A stretch of 64,000 bases of DNA from Pollutimonas harenae (GTDB lineage: Bacteria; Pseudomonadota; Gammaproteobacteria; Burkholderiales; Burkholderiaceae_B): the NCBI RefSeq assembly GCF_004153685.1, contig NZ_SDQD01000001.1, positions 310,001-374,000 on the forward strand, read 5' to 3'. Shown in pieces: positions 27,101 to 36,101 of this stretch. Position 1 is the first letter of the stretch. Each line of letters opens with the position of its first letter. The translations under genes and the position numbers were made by a program. The notes under the pieces are model-generated. The model was not told the origin of the DNA. It made no database searches and saw only the letters and a program-made list of their open reading frames with translations.

Positions 27101-28850
27101 AGTCGCCGACTAGGCTGACGCCGTAGGATGATTTACCTGACGTGGTAATGGCCACATCATCCAGTGTGACGTTCGGGCTGATGCCACCCCCAAGACCAGG
27201 GCCCGTTGTGCTGATGCCAACGGCAGTGTCTCCGGTGGTGGCAATCGATCCGCCGATCATGCTGAACTGCGTATCAGGGCGCGCATCAATGCCGTGCGCG
27301 CTTTCACCATCGGTCTTGATCACTACGCCGTCGATCAAGGCAATCTGAGACCGCATGGCCAAAATGCCAACGGCAGCTCCGCCGCTGGTGGTAATGCTGC
27401 CTCCGCTCATACTAGAGCGTGATCCGGACGCGGAATATAGGCCGCTAGAGTTCTCTCCCATAGTGGTAATCGCCACATTGTTGGTCAACATGATCTTTCC
27501 TGCGTTGCCAACGGCAGAAATACCGTGGGCATCTTTGCCTCCAGTCGTAATGGAGCCGCCCGCCATGCTGACATCCTTCGACCCGTTGGTAAAAAAGATG
27601 CCACTCGCGCTATCACCGACGGTATGAATCGCAACACCGTCAGTCAGGGCGACATCGGCATCGTCTATTGCATGCACACCATGGGCCTGCCCCCCCGCTG
27701 TCGTAATGCTGCCGCCGGACATGGATACAGTGGCATCATCGGCTGTGGTAATACCGTGCGCCATCTCACCCATGGTTGAGATGGCCACGTTACTGCTCAG
27801 TTGCACTTGGGCAATACCCTGGGCTTTAACTCCGCCAGACGCCCGCTCTTGCGTGGTAATGCTCCCACCAGACATAGTCAGTGCAGCGGCATCGTAGGCG
27901 AAGAGTCCAGATGCAAAAGTACCTGCAGACGATATGACTGCATCGTTTAACGTAACGTGGGAGTTGTTATGAGCATGGATGCCATTGGCTTGGTCGCCAT
28001 CAGTTGTTACCTTGACACCATCAGTCAGCTTGATCGTAGCATTCTGATCGGCCTCCACACCCATGCCCGCCCTTTCAAACGTAGTGATGCTGCCGCCTGA
28101 CATATCGATGGCGCTCTGCCCTGAGGCGAAGAGTCCGGTGCTGCTCTCGCCCTGAATCTCAATAACCACGCCATCCTCTAGCGTCACGGTGCTATCCTCA
28201 TTAGCCAGAACACCGCGAGCTGACTTACCCTGGGTGGTAATCGTGCCGCGGGTTATTTCCACTGTGCCGCCGCCAAATACTACATAACCCTCCCCGCCGT
28301 CGCCCTCGGTCAAGACAGTGCCGTCCGTTACACTCATTTCCGCACCCTGCCATACTCTCAGCGCCACGCTGCTCTCGCCCTTCGTCGAAATGGCCACACC
28401 GTTTAGCGTGGCACGGGTATCGGTCCCTCGTGCGTCAATACCTGAAGAGTCGGCGAGCATATTAGTATTGTCTAGCGTCCCACCGCCGTCCAGCACAAAT
28501 TGCGCGCCGCTTTTCAGAACTACCACCGCACTGCCTTCGCTGTCTACATCATTACCCGAAATCGTCACGGCATTGCCGTCGGCGTCTACTGTGCCGCCAT
28601 TGATCGCCGTGATCTTGGTATAAGTGTCTGTGGCATTCAATGTTGCAGCAGTGCCATCGACATCCACGGTTGCACCTTGCGCCACGCCAATGCCCAGCAT
28701 CACAACCAGCATTGCGGCGCTCAAGAGTACAGGCCGCAGCAATATCTGGGCGCGGGCATTTTTTCCCTTGCCCGCACCACGGGCCAGTTCTGAAGCAACC
28801 ACCATGGCGTTGCGGACCTTGCTCCACACGTTGCAGTAGATTTTGTTCAT
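24192..28850 (-). CDS. Large autotransporter adhesin (type Va) with beta-helix passenger
   Basis: A 1552-residue protein. It opens with an extended signal peptide region (MNKIYCNVWSKVRNAMVVAS) followed by a hydrophobic core ending AQGAT near 60. Residues about 60-1000 form a passenger of alternating repeats of the types MSGGSITTxGxxAxGV and LTDGVAITTxGDxAxGI, one turn of a right-handed beta-helix each. A junction region (about 1000-1270) precedes an autotransporter beta-barrel of about 280 residues ending YLRMKF with the terminal Phe needed for BAM insertion. No protease motif was noticed. Two-component genes follow on the same strand; an envelope gene cluster is divergent. Confidence 0.93.
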   Translation of the reverse strand: MNKIYCNVWSKVRNAMVVASELARGAGKGKNARAQILLRPVLLSAAMLVVMLGIGVAQGATVDVDGTAATLNATDTYTKITAINGGTVDADGNAVTISGNDVDSEGSAVVVLKSGAQFVLDGGGTLDNTNMLADSSGIDARGTDTRATLNGVAISTKGESSVALRVWQGAEMSVTDGTVLTEGDGGEGYVVFGGGTVEITRGTITTQGKSARGVLANEDSTVTLEDGVVIEIQGESSTGLFASGQSAIDMSGGSITTFERAGMGVEADQNATIKLTDGVKVTTDGDQANGIHAHNNSHVTLNDAVISSAGTFASGLFAYDAAALTMSGGSITTQERASGGVKAQGIAQVQLSSNVAISTMGEMAHGITTADDATVSMSGGSITTAGGQAHGVHAIDDADVALTDGVAIHTVGDSASGIFFTNGSKDVSMAGGSITTGGKDAHGISAVGNAGKIMLTNNVAITTMGENSSGLYSASGSRSSMSGGSITTSGGAAVGILAMRSQIALIDGVVIKTDGESAHGIDARPDTQFSMIGGSIATTGDTAVGISTTGPGLGGGISPNVTLDDVAITTSGKSSYGVSLVGDSQLDMTGGSVIVAGTEAHGVQATGRATAVLKDVTITASNTRASGVRVLSEAKVDMVGGQINVQGMSSYGVDAQSDANVKLTDAVAIMTSGQYGNGIGALDNASVTMAGGTVSTAGGGAFGIWAEGQSTLVVSDVSLLTTGDDATGVRASEDGRVTMTGVSLSTTGDGAAGVHAMGNASVTMSGGSVAIQGAFGYDGVNAVDAASVVLSDGVTISTANDFAVGISSMNDSTVTMTGGSISTAGILAAGTMSDSNSTVTLNGVAITTVGDSAYGALVNDSAQLTLNDTSVTTSGADATGVIAVQLAQLALNNVSITTTGANAMGLSVENDASAHLNQVTMDTVGASIGRNLYSSGLTPQRIIIANSTLTQNNGVLLEVTGSNLTDPTILQLTDGTVAMGDITDVSTTNRNTLALASGAQWTGVARVDGNLTLTDTGTATHGGTAAAPIQVSGDVTVNNGAALGGNLNVGGMLSGSSGALRPGNSIGTQTFASAGSFTGDYHAEVNAAGQSDLITVTSGNFDLTGINLYVDEADGNGGYKLDHDYTIVATGDASGISGVANNEFANGGELEGNLAASLVKLDPVIYGDDVVKIRLSVDEAKQLTLTHNQNAVVEAAQANPAVQKAVQMANYADALDHLSGEIHASTQTALLDTGNLMQRTLVNRMRGNSGSPSCANAAGLDQDRVDNAAACGLDYPLWAQVVGSWNHHDGDDNTASTRYRLGGLYLGGDKTFDNGWRIGGAVGFTDGKIDADDRDSKADVKSYTAALYGGKGWTLSKGQLNMLVGAGYTYHDIDTDRHTDVLGSQSLSAGYHANSTQLFAELGYALPVSDAAYVEPYLNLGWTDLRTEGFSESGGSTALQADSDHNQIFTQTLGLRGGTAITAGKTDISLLAGLGWRHASGDLDATRTMAFSQGGGERFEIKGAPIAKNAAVLDLGAEARLGENTALGLSYSGQFSSRGNDNTASLYLRMKF

Positions 28851-29097
28851 TCAACATTTCCCCAGAGAATAATTTTCACATTGCAGACAGGCGTGCGTGG
28901 TCACACATGGTTTCTTATTTAAGCTACCGCAAACAAACTCACACGGCCCCATCCATTTGGAGGGGAAAGGACAATTATTCAGGCAGGCCATGTTCTTACT
29001 CGCGTTTCTGATGATTGGCCCCATTCAAACGAAGGGTGTGTTGAGCACTAAAACTCAATAGACTGGCTTGAATTTGCGCAGTCAGGGGGAAAGCGAC

Positions 29098-30096
29098 ATG
29101 TGGGATTTCAGTATCGGGAAAACGTTAAGACTCATGATGCAGACTTTGCCGTTTCTAGGCTTGCGCCTGCTGGTTTATGTCGGTGTGGCGGTAGGCTATA
29201 TGCTGGTGACTGGCATGGGTGCGGGCATGGGTTACGGCCTGGCTGCATTAAGCGGGCCAGGCACGCAATCAAGCGCCGCCGTATGGGGTGGAATTATCGG
29301 CTTTGGCGTTTTTGGTGTTTTCATGTATTGGGCGCGCGAGTACCTGCTGTATCTTGTCAAAGCGGGCCATATCGCCATTCTGGTGACTCTGCTGGACGGC
29401 AAAACACTACCGCAAGGCACATCGCAAATACGCTACGGATCCGATATGGTCAAGGCCCGGTTTGCCCAAACCAGCATCCTGTTTGCCATGGACCAACTCA
29501 TCAAAGGCGCAATCAAAGCACTTACCAGCCTGGTGCGCGGCGCTTTGTCCATTGTGTCGCTGCCCGGCGCGCAACAGCTATCCAGCATCCTGCATGCCTT
29601 TTTGCGGGTGGCCGTGGGCTTCGTCGATGAAGTCATCCTGGCCCGCACGATACACACAGAGTCGACCAACCCGTGGGGCACAGCCACGGACTCCCTGATC
29701 CTCTACGGTCAAAACTACAAGGTCATGCTGAAAAACGCGGCATGGCTGGCCGTGTTGGTCTACCTGTTCAGCTTTCTGGTGTTTCTGATCATGCTGGCGC
29801 CAGCCACCTTGGTGGTGTATTGGATGCCGGGTGCCTGGTCTGCCGGCGCTTTTGTCTTTGCGCTGCTATTTGCCTGGAGCATCAAGGCCGCGCTGTTGGA
29901 ACCCTTTGCCGTTACCTGCCTGATGGATGTCTATTTCAAGACGATCGAAGGCCAGCAACCCGATCAGGAATGGGAAGCCAGGCTGGAGCAAATGTCCGGC
30001 AAGTTCCGCAAGCTTAAAGAGCGGGCCCGCGATGCGATGCGTGATACCGACAAGACTCCCGACATGGGCGCACAAACGGTTCGATCGCAAACATGA
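29098..30096 (+). CDS. Polytopic membrane protein of unknown function
   Basis: A 332-residue protein with hydrophobic segments at about 17-45, 55-80 (glycine-rich), 205-235 and 238-268, and a charged cytoplasmic-looking C-tail. I start at the ATG at 29098, which has GGGGGAAA upstream; a TTG at 29068 would add ten residues. The stop overlaps the next start (ATGA). First gene of an apparent operon with exported proteins and a VWA-domain gene. I do not recognise the family. Confidence 0.7.
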   Translation: MWDFSIGKTLRLMMQTLPFLGLRLLVYVGVAVGYMLVTGMGAGMGYGLAALSGPGTQSSAAVWGGIIGFGVFGVFMYWAREYLLYLVKAGHIAILVTLLDGKTLPQGTSQIRYGSDMVKARFAQTSILFAMDQLIKGAIKALTSLVRGALSIVSLPGAQQLSSILHAFLRVAVGFVDEVILARTIHTESTNPWGTATDSLILYGQNYKVMLKNAAWLAVLVYLFSFLVFLIMLAPATLVVYWMPGAWSAGAFVFALLFAWSIKAALLEPFAVTCLMDVYFKTIEGQQPDQEWEARLEQMSGKFRKLKERARDAMRDTDKTPDMGAQTVRSQT

Positions 30097-31067
30097 TGAA
30101 CCTGATTGCAACTCTGCTGCTCACGTCAGCGGCACTGGCCGGAGTTCCAGGCCAAGGACTCGCCACCGTCCTGCCACCCGAGGCCCAGCAGGCCCTCGAA
30201 CAGCAGTCGGCTGCCTTCATCGGAGCCCCCGGTTTTACCGAAGTGGACATTACCCAGTCCTGCGGCGATGACGCGTTCTACACCCCGCAACGCTTTCCGC
30301 AATCAAACCAAACAGCCTTCAGACCAGACGCAGATCTGGATGCACTGGCCAAGGCGGTCTTGCTGATCGATTGCGCCGAAGGCCCCTTGCCGCATGCACG
30401 CTATCTGATCCGCTACCATCTGGCCCCTGTGTCGCAAGCGGGCGTTGCACCGCGCGAGTATATCGAGGTGCTGCGCTTCAATCTCGGCCCCCAGCGCTAT
30501 CAGGATGTCATCCGGCATGTGGAGCGGGAATTCTGGCCGCCGGAAAGCATTTTTGGTATGGGGCCAAACCTGGCCTGGCGTTTTGTGTTCGGCCCCGTCC
30601 AAGGCAATCGGGCCCATGTCGAGCGGGCCAGCCGTGCTGGACTCAATCAAACCGATGCAGCAAAGCAGGATTGCCTGGGAGAACCCTGCCTGTCCGCCTC
30701 CAGCCCCACTGACCCAGCAGATGCCTGGCGCGCTTTCACGCCACCGACGCTGAGTGCTGCGATGTTCCGCGAGCACAATGATGCAGACCTGCCGGGCCCG
30801 GCCCGCGTGGCACAAATGCTGTTCCTGAACGCCACGGGCGGCAGCGGACAGGCCGAGCCCAGCGAGAGCGCCTCAATCGGACAACCCGAGATGGTTTTCC
30901 GGATCTCGAAGAATGTCTCGGGCCAGGACAGCGGCATCACAGGCCTGCTGCACCAGCAAGGGCTGATGGATGATGCCGTGTCGGAGCTTTGGACGTCGCT
31001 GCGCCTATCATCCGGATCCGAACCTGAATGGCGCCGGAAAGTGGTGCATCGCGCCGGGCGGCAATAA
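30093..31067 (+). CDS. Exported protein of unknown function
   Basis: A 324-residue protein with a signal peptide (MMNLIATLLLTSAALAGVPG). The mature part contains four cysteines (DITQSCGDD, LLIDCAEG, KQDCLGEPCL) that could pair in the periplasm. No known domain recognised. It is translationally coupled to the preceding membrane-protein gene through ATGA, which suggests the two products interact. Confidence 0.65.
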   Translation: MMNLIATLLLTSAALAGVPGQGLATVLPPEAQQALEQQSAAFIGAPGFTEVDITQSCGDDAFYTPQRFPQSNQTAFRPDADLDALAKAVLLIDCAEGPLPHARYLIRYHLAPVSQAGVAPREYIEVLRFNLGPQRYQDVIRHVEREFWPPESIFGMGPNLAWRFVFGPVQGNRAHVERASRAGLNQTDAAKQDCLGEPCLSASSPTDPADAWRAFTPPTLSAAMFREHNDADLPGPARVAQMLFLNATGGSGQAEPSESASIGQPEMVFRISKNVSGQDSGITGLLHQQGLMDDAVSELWTSLRLSSGSEPEWRRKVVHRAGRQ

Positions 31068-31252
31068 AGAGTGAAGTGATGCTGACATAAGCCAATAATG
31101 GGGCGCTAAGTCTGATCTCAGAACGGTCCGCTTTGGCGAATTCTTTCACCAAACCTATTCATTTGAAGGGGGACAAGGCGCACGCTTTGGCTCATGCTTG
31201 CGAGAACCGCAAAAACGTCTTGCTCAGAACGCGGCAAAAAGGGAAATCGACC

Positions 31253-31954
31253 ATGCAAACAACCACAATCCGCACTACATTGGCCGGATATGTACTGGCC
31301 ATGCTGGCACTGCCCGCGGCGGCCGTCGATCTGGAAACCCTGGCTGACGACCCTTGCCTAGCGGTGCCCGGCGCCACCGTGGCTGAACTGTTCGGTGTGC
31401 CCGAGGCCGAGATCAAGCAACGCGAATTGAAGATGAAACGGCGGCTAGTCTGTACGACCAAATGGTCTGGTGCCGACAACAGCCTTTTCACGGAGGTTCA
31501 GATAGAGATTATGGACAGTCAAGAAAAGGCGGCCAAACGATTCAAATCTCGGACGCGGTCTGTGAGCCGTGAAGAAATGGCCAAGGCCGCGCAAATACTG
31601 CGCGACAAATTGGATGCCGCCGACAAGACCAATAAATCACAAAAATCCGACAGCGCCAAACGCGCTGAAAACTCTATCATTGGCGCCGCCAGTCAAACGC
31701 CTATCGAATATGAAGACGTCGACGCTATGGGCGATGAGGCGCGATTTGATCTGAGTGAAGGCAAGTTGGTCGCACGCCAGGGGGCCGCGATCATTACGAT
31801 CGAGGCTTATTCCGGCCCTGACATGCCAATGCCCGGCAATTATGATGTGAAGAGCATACTTAAAGCCGACAGAACATGGAGAAAAGACACCATGCCTGCT
31901 CGCAAACAGCAAACGCTGCAGTTGGCCGAGACTCTCTTCAAACGCCTGAAGTAA
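31253..31954 (+). CDS. Exported protein of unknown function
   Basis: A 233-residue protein. The signal peptide ends ALPAAAVD near residue 25, followed by a globular part with two cysteines (DDPCLAV, RRLVCTT) and a lysine-rich helical middle (EKAAKRFKSRTRSVSREEM). I use the ATG at 31253; the frame opens at 31133 but the upstream part has no signal peptide. The family is unrecognised; the layout resembles small periplasmic accessory proteins. Same strand as its neighbours. Confidence 0.6.
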   Translation: MQTTTIRTTLAGYVLAMLALPAAAVDLETLADDPCLAVPGATVAELFGVPEAEIKQRELKMKRRLVCTTKWSGADNSLFTEVQIEIMDSQEKAAKRFKSRTRSVSREEMAKAAQILRDKLDAADKTNKSQKSDSAKRAENSIIGAASQTPIEYEDVDAMGDEARFDLSEGKLVARQGAAIITIEAYSGPDMPMPGNYDVKSILKADRTWRKDTMPARKQQTLQLAETLFKRLK

Positions 31955-31998
31955 ACGGAAACTGCCGTTTTATATTCAATTGCCCCACGGAGCCACTT

Positions 31999-32691
31999 AT
32001 GAACCATCTATCCCTGGCCATGCGCGCCGTACTGCTGACGGTCACGCTCAGTCCGCTTTACGCTTGGGCCGCCGGCACGGCGACGATCACGATCGGCGGC
32101 GACAGCAACACCATGTCCTGGCTGAATAGCAACACCATCCGCTTTGACATGCCCTCGACCGACGGCAGTTACATGATCTCGCGTGATGGCAAAGCGTATA
32201 TGGTGAGCACCGAAGCGGCAGGGGGCATGCCTCCTGTGATGGAAATCGGCGGCATGATGCAGGGCTTTTCCGAAGCGGTCAACAGCGACGAAGGCGGCAA
32301 GACCTCGCCGCTGGCGATGCGCATCACAGCCATCAATGCGATCGGCAAAAAAGAAACTGTGGCGGGCATAGACGGCGAAGTGTATGAGCTAACAACTACC
32401 GACCAGCAAGGCAAGAGCCAAACGATGCAAGCAGTGCTCACCGATGACCCTCTGGCCATTGAAATGACCGACGCGTATCTTGCCTTGTCGGAAACCATGG
32501 TGGGCGCTGAGAGGGTGGCCGAATTCAAAAATGCCTTGTCCGAAGGCAAGCGCGGCCTGCTGCGTATGGGCGACGACATGGTGGTGCAATCCATTGCTGC
32601 GAACCCGCCCACCGCCGATTCGTTTGAGTTGCCATCCAAACCCGTGAACATGGGCGACATGATGCGGAAAATGATGAAGCAATCACAATAG
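31999..32691 (+). CDS. Exported protein of unknown function
   Basis: A 230-residue exported protein with a signal peptide ending AWA|A near residue 23. The mature part is cysteine-free, with strand-rich sequence (GTATITIGGDSNTMSWLNSN) and a Met-rich C-terminus (MGDMMRKMMKQSQ). GGAG precedes the ATG at 31999. It reads like an outer-membrane lipoprotein-sorting or DUF4412-type protein (the segment DGEVYELTT is similar), but this is uncertain. Part of the 29-33 kb envelope cluster. Confidence 0.6.
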   Translation: MNHLSLAMRAVLLTVTLSPLYAWAAGTATITIGGDSNTMSWLNSNTIRFDMPSTDGSYMISRDGKAYMVSTEAAGGMPPVMEIGGMMQGFSEAVNSDEGGKTSPLAMRITAINAIGKKETVAGIDGEVYELTTTDQQGKSQTMQAVLTDDPLAIEMTDAYLALSETMVGAERVAEFKNALSEGKRGLLRMGDDMVVQSIAANPPTADSFELPSKPVNMGDMMRKMMKQSQ

Positions 32692-32719
32692 CCCCAAGGC
32701 CACTGCCCGGAGACACTCC

Positions 32720-33151
32720 ATGAATCGACTGCCTGCCCTGCTCCTCGCCGTTGCCGCCAACGCATTGCCGCTATCGTCCGCACAGGCCAACGACGACGTA
32801 CTGATCGTCTACGACGCCTCGGGTTCCATGTGGGGCCAGGTCGATGGCGTCAACAAGATCGTCACGGCGCGCAAGGTCATGAGCGAACTGGTCAAGAGCT
32901 GGCCAGAAAACACCAATCTGGGCTTGATCGCCTACGGCCACCGCAGCGCGGGCAGCTGCAGCGACATTGAAACCATGATTGAGCCGCAGCGGGTTGATCG
33001 CGATGCTTTCATCAACACCGTCAACACCATCACACCCAAGGGGAAGACGCTAGAATTCAGCATGCCGGAAGACGCTGGCGACTACGAGGTACGCTACCTG
33101 GACGTAAGCCAGCGCACCGTGTTGGGTCGGTCCATCATCAAGGTGCAATAG
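32720..33151 (+). pseudogene. von Willebrand factor A protein with large internal deletion
   Basis: 143 codons: signal peptide (residues 1-23), then the VWA core LIVYDASGSMWGQVDG with MIDAS D32-x-S34-x-S36 and NTNLGLIAYGHRSAG. The family continues for several hundred residues after the ITPKGKT motif. Here ITPKGKT (near 33045) runs directly into EFSMPEDAGDYEVRYL and a C-terminal strand domain ending SIIKVQ. The join is in frame, so a short product could be made, but the second half of the VWA fold is missing. Confidence 0.65.
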
Positions 33152-33470
33152 CCAGGCCAGTATTCAGCGATAAGGCAGGCGTCGGTCGAATTCAGCCAGT
33201 TCATCGCGCGCCCGGCTTGGGCACCGCTAGGTGCAGTACCATCAGTTGGCTACCCTGGCGGGTGTGCTTGAGCGTACGCTGGTGTGTGGCTTTAATCCGC
33301 GCTGAACCACTAAATCTTTTAACCCTAAGATAAAATCGACAGGGGACATCGGCATTCGCTCCATTAGACGTGTTTCTTCGCAAAAACAAGTTTAATGGAT
33401 GTCGCTGTCCCTCTTTAATGAGGAAGAGTCGTTGCAAGTTGTGCAACACATTCGACAAAGAAAGTTTGAG
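33152..33470. other. Intergenic region with a possible gene relic
   Basis: A minus-strand segment (stop at 33201) ends with THQRTLKHTRQGSQLMVLHL and AVPKPGAR, which looks like a protein C-terminus, but no start or upstream domain is visible. No other feature seen. Confidence 0.3.
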
Positions 33471-34328
33471 ATGAATACCCTTTTACTCGTCGGCGGCAAT
33501 CTGTGTCTGCGTACTGCAAAGGCTCTGGCGCCAACTCACTGGAAGTGCATCGGGCTGCGCCGCAATCCTGTACATTCTGAAGACGACGACTCAATTACCT
33601 GGTACCGAGCAGATCTGCAGGATCCAGCTAGTCTTTCTTTTCTGAGTGATGCCACCTTTTCTGAAGTCAGTCACATTCTCTACGCACCATCGCCCGATGG
33701 CAGGACAGCCACGCATTACGAAAGCATCTATTCGCATGGGCTTACAACGCTTCTCAGCAGTCTGCCTCCCCATTGTGTCAATCGACTGAAACGCTGCATT
33801 TTGGTGGGCTCATCGGCCGTCTGGGCGCCTTCCGAAGACTGGATAAACGAGGACTCACCCGTTCAAGCTACGGATTTCCGGGCGCGAGCGTTGCTGGAGG
33901 CCGAGGCGGCTTTGCAGGCGACGGTACGGCAAGGCGCCGGAGTCACGCTGCGACTGTCAGGCTTGTATGGCCCGGGACGAATGCGGTTGCTAGAGGGCCT
34001 GCGGGCAGGAACCATCACAGTGCCTGACGGCCCAGGGCATTGGGCCAATCGTATTCACATCGATGATGCCGCTCGCGCCTGTGCCCACCTGCTGGCCTTG
34101 TGTGATCCCCAACCACTTTACATAGGAACCGATAACTGCCCCTTGCCAACATCAACACTGTACGATGCCGTGGCAAAGCATATAGGCGTCCCCGCAGCGG
34201 CAAGGAAATCTCAGGCGCCTAGCGGCAAGCGGCTATCCAACACGCGGCTTCGCACATCCGGCTGGGAACCTGTTTGGCCCAACGCTTTGGATTGGTATGA
34301 GAGGGCTTGGTCCGAGTCCAAACGCTGA
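33471..34328 (+). CDS. NAD(P)-dependent epimerase/dehydratase-like protein (YeeZ type)
   Basis: A 285-residue extended-SDR protein. A degenerate N-terminal nucleotide loop (LLLVGGNLCLRTAKAL), SSAVWA in place of the usual catalytic serine region, LRLSGLYGPGR and the IHIDDAA motif are present; the catalytic YxxxK is not evident. This pattern fits the YeeZ/SDR_a subgroup of uncertain function. The ATG at 33471 is chosen because the frame upstream (to 33399) has no Rossmann similarity. Confidence 0.75.
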   Translation: MNTLLLVGGNLCLRTAKALAPTHWKCIGLRRNPVHSEDDDSITWYRADLQDPASLSFLSDATFSEVSHILYAPSPDGRTATHYESIYSHGLTTLLSSLPPHCVNRLKRCILVGSSAVWAPSEDWINEDSPVQATDFRARALLEAEAALQATVRQGAGVTLRLSGLYGPGRMRLLEGLRAGTITVPDGPGHWANRIHIDDAARACAHLLALCDPQPLYIGTDNCPLPTSTLYDAVAKHIGVPAAARKSQAPSGKRLSNTRLRTSGWEPVWPNALDWYERAWSESKR

Positions 34329-34429
34329 ATGGCTTATATGCGTAGACTTAAGCTGTAACAGACGACTGGACAGCCCAAGAGTTAGCGGCCCATATGCAAA
34401 AGCAAAAACTCTCGGTACATGGGTGCAAA

Positions 34430-35314
34430 TCAGTCGCACAAGCCTTTCAAGTAGTCGACGAACCATCTCCCCGCAGGCCCGGGGGGCGCCGACGCCCGAT
34501 AAAAGGCGCTCATGGTCAACACCATGTCGGTTCGTGCGTCAAGACACACCAGCTCCCCTTTGGCAATGTCCGACTCAACCATGTGACGAGGCATGCTACC
34601 CCACCCTACGCCATCCTTGAGCAGCGCGTGCTTGGTCGAGAGATCCGCCAGTCGCCAAGTCGAAGAAGAGAAGACGCCATAATCTCTGTTCGCCAACAGG
34701 TTTGAACGATCTGTAAGAACAAGCTGCACATGTTTCGCCATATCGCGTGTCGAAACTTGATCATCAAGCCTGGCAAGCGGATGGCTCGGTGCTGCCACGA
34801 CAACCAAAGGAACGTCACCCAAGGGTTCGCTGACCAGCGATGGAAATTCGAGAGGCAGTGACGCGAGAATGCCCAGGTTACAGCGTTCATCCAAAACGGG
34901 CTGGTACGCCGCCCCTAATCCCTCTACGAACAGTCGCAATGGGGTCAGTGGAAACTGTTTTGCAAACGCCTTCGCCGTTGCAGCGACTTTTCTTGTTGGA
35001 AAGAACACATCGACGACTACCGATAGTTCGGCTTCGAGTCCGCCAGCCATGAGCTTGGCGCGCGCTTTCATCGCATCAACACCAGAAACAACATTGCGGG
35101 CGTCGGCAAGTAGCAACGCACCCGCCGGGGTAAGTTTCGGGAATCGGGTCGTGCGATCGAAAAGCACGACACCAAGTTGATTCTCCAGGCCGCCGACCCA
35201 GCCACTTACTGCCGACTGCACACGGTAGAGTTTGCGCGCAGCAGCCGAGAAACTGCCTTCATCGACTGCGGCGATGAAGGCCCTGAGCTGATCCAGTGAG
35301 ACGCCATCAAGCAT
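34430..35314 (-). CDS. LysR-family transcription regulator
   Basis: A 294-residue regulator. The N-terminal winged HTH (LDQLRAFIAAVDEGSFSAAA; SAVSGWVGGLENQLGVVLFD) is followed by a periplasmic-binding-like effector domain from about residue 90. It is divergent from the nitroreductase-SDR-reductase genes starting at 35408, which it probably controls through the palindrome at 35319-35337. Confidence 0.93.
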   Translation of the reverse strand: MLDGVSLDQLRAFIAAVDEGSFSAAARKLYRVQSAVSGWVGGLENQLGVVLFDRTTRFPKLTPAGALLLADARNVVSGVDAMKARAKLMAGGLEAELSVVVDVFFPTRKVAATAKAFAKQFPLTPLRLFVEGLGAAYQPVLDERCNLGILASLPLEFPSLVSEPLGDVPLVVVAAPSHPLARLDDQVSTRDMAKHVQLVLTDRSNLLANRDYGVFSSSTWRLADLSTKHALLKDGVGWGSMPRHMVESDIAKGELVCLDARTDMVLTMSAFYRASAPPGPAGRWFVDYLKGLCD

Positions 35315-35318
35315 TGCG

Positions 35319-35337
35319 ATCTATCTCATATATAGAT
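35319..35337. promoter_or_regulatory. Candidate LysR-type operator
   Basis: ATCTAT-N7-ATAGAT, a perfect dyad containing the T-N11-A core of LysR binding sites (T35320, A35332), just upstream of the lysR start codon in the divergent intergenic region. It suggests autoregulation and control of the 35408-37504 genes. Confidence 0.65.
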
Positions 35338-35407
35338 GGTTTAGATCATATTTTATCGTCTTTTCAGATTCAATGAAGAGCCTCATCATTGATGTCATCG
35401 TAATCAC

Positions 35408-36013
35408 ATGGACACCGACATGACCCGCGCACTACCTGCCGCAACCCTTGATCAACTGTTTCGACAAGCGAGAACTTATAACGAGTGGGATTCCAGAGAG
35501 GTTGATGATCAGATAATCCACAAGCTTTACGAACTGCTCAAGTGGGGGCCCACTGCCGCCAACAGCAGCCCCGCGCGGTTCGTGTGGGTAAAAAGCACCG
35601 AGGGCAAGGCCAAGCTGTCGGCACTCGCCATGGACGTCAATCAGTCAAAAATCCTGGCGGCACCTATCACGGTAATCGTTGGATACGACCTGGCGTTCTC
35701 AGAGACGATGCCGACACTGTTTCCCGCACGTGGAGAGGCGATGCGCCAGATGTTTCAGGAGCCCGGACTTGCCGATATAACGGCAAGACGCAACAGCAGC
35801 CTGCAAGGCGCTTACCTTCTTATCGCTGCACGCGCCCTGGGGCTCGACTGCGGGCCCATGTCCGGGTTCGACAACGCGGGGGTCGATCGTGAGTTCTTTG
35901 CTGGCACGCGTATCCAATCGAACTTCATCTGCACTCTTGGATACGGCAAACCCGATACACCGTTTCCGCGCAACCCGCGGCTGTCTTTCGAAGAGGCCGG
36001 CCGCTGGGCTTGA
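35408..36013 (+). CDS. Nitroreductase-family protein, RutE/HadB-like
   Basis: A 201-residue FMN-dependent reductase: [37 protein letters not shown] and [17 protein letters not shown] are the RutE (malonic semialdehyde reductase) pattern. No rut genes stand nearby, so a general quinone/nitro or aldehyde reductase role is also possible. Start at 35408 or the ATG at 35420; neither has a strong Shine-Dalgarno. First gene of a redox group divergent from lysR. Confidence 0.88.
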   Translation: MDTDMTRALPAATLDQLFRQARTYNEWDSREVDDQIIHKLYELLKWGPTAANSSPARFVWVKSTEGKAKLSALAMDVNQSKILAAPITVIVGYDLAFSETMPTLFPARGEAMRQMFQEPGLADITARRNSSLQGAYLLIAARALGLDCGPMSGFDNAGVDREFFAGTRIQSNFICTLGYGKPDTPFPRNPRLSFEEAGRWA

Positions 36014-36101
36014 TTCAACACCATTTGATACCTGGCAAAAACATGCAGGCAGGTAATCAAGACCACAAATTTTGCACCTTGACCAATAAAGGATACATGA
36101 C

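Noticed and set aside
25900-28600. CRISPR-like periodicity in the 26-28 kb region
   Set aside because: The repeats are degenerate codons of the beta-helix passenger, not identical direct repeats with unique spacers.
33201-33458. 85-codon minus-strand frame ending AVPKPGAR
   Set aside because: The end looks like a real C-terminus but there is no start or family match; kept only as a possible relic.
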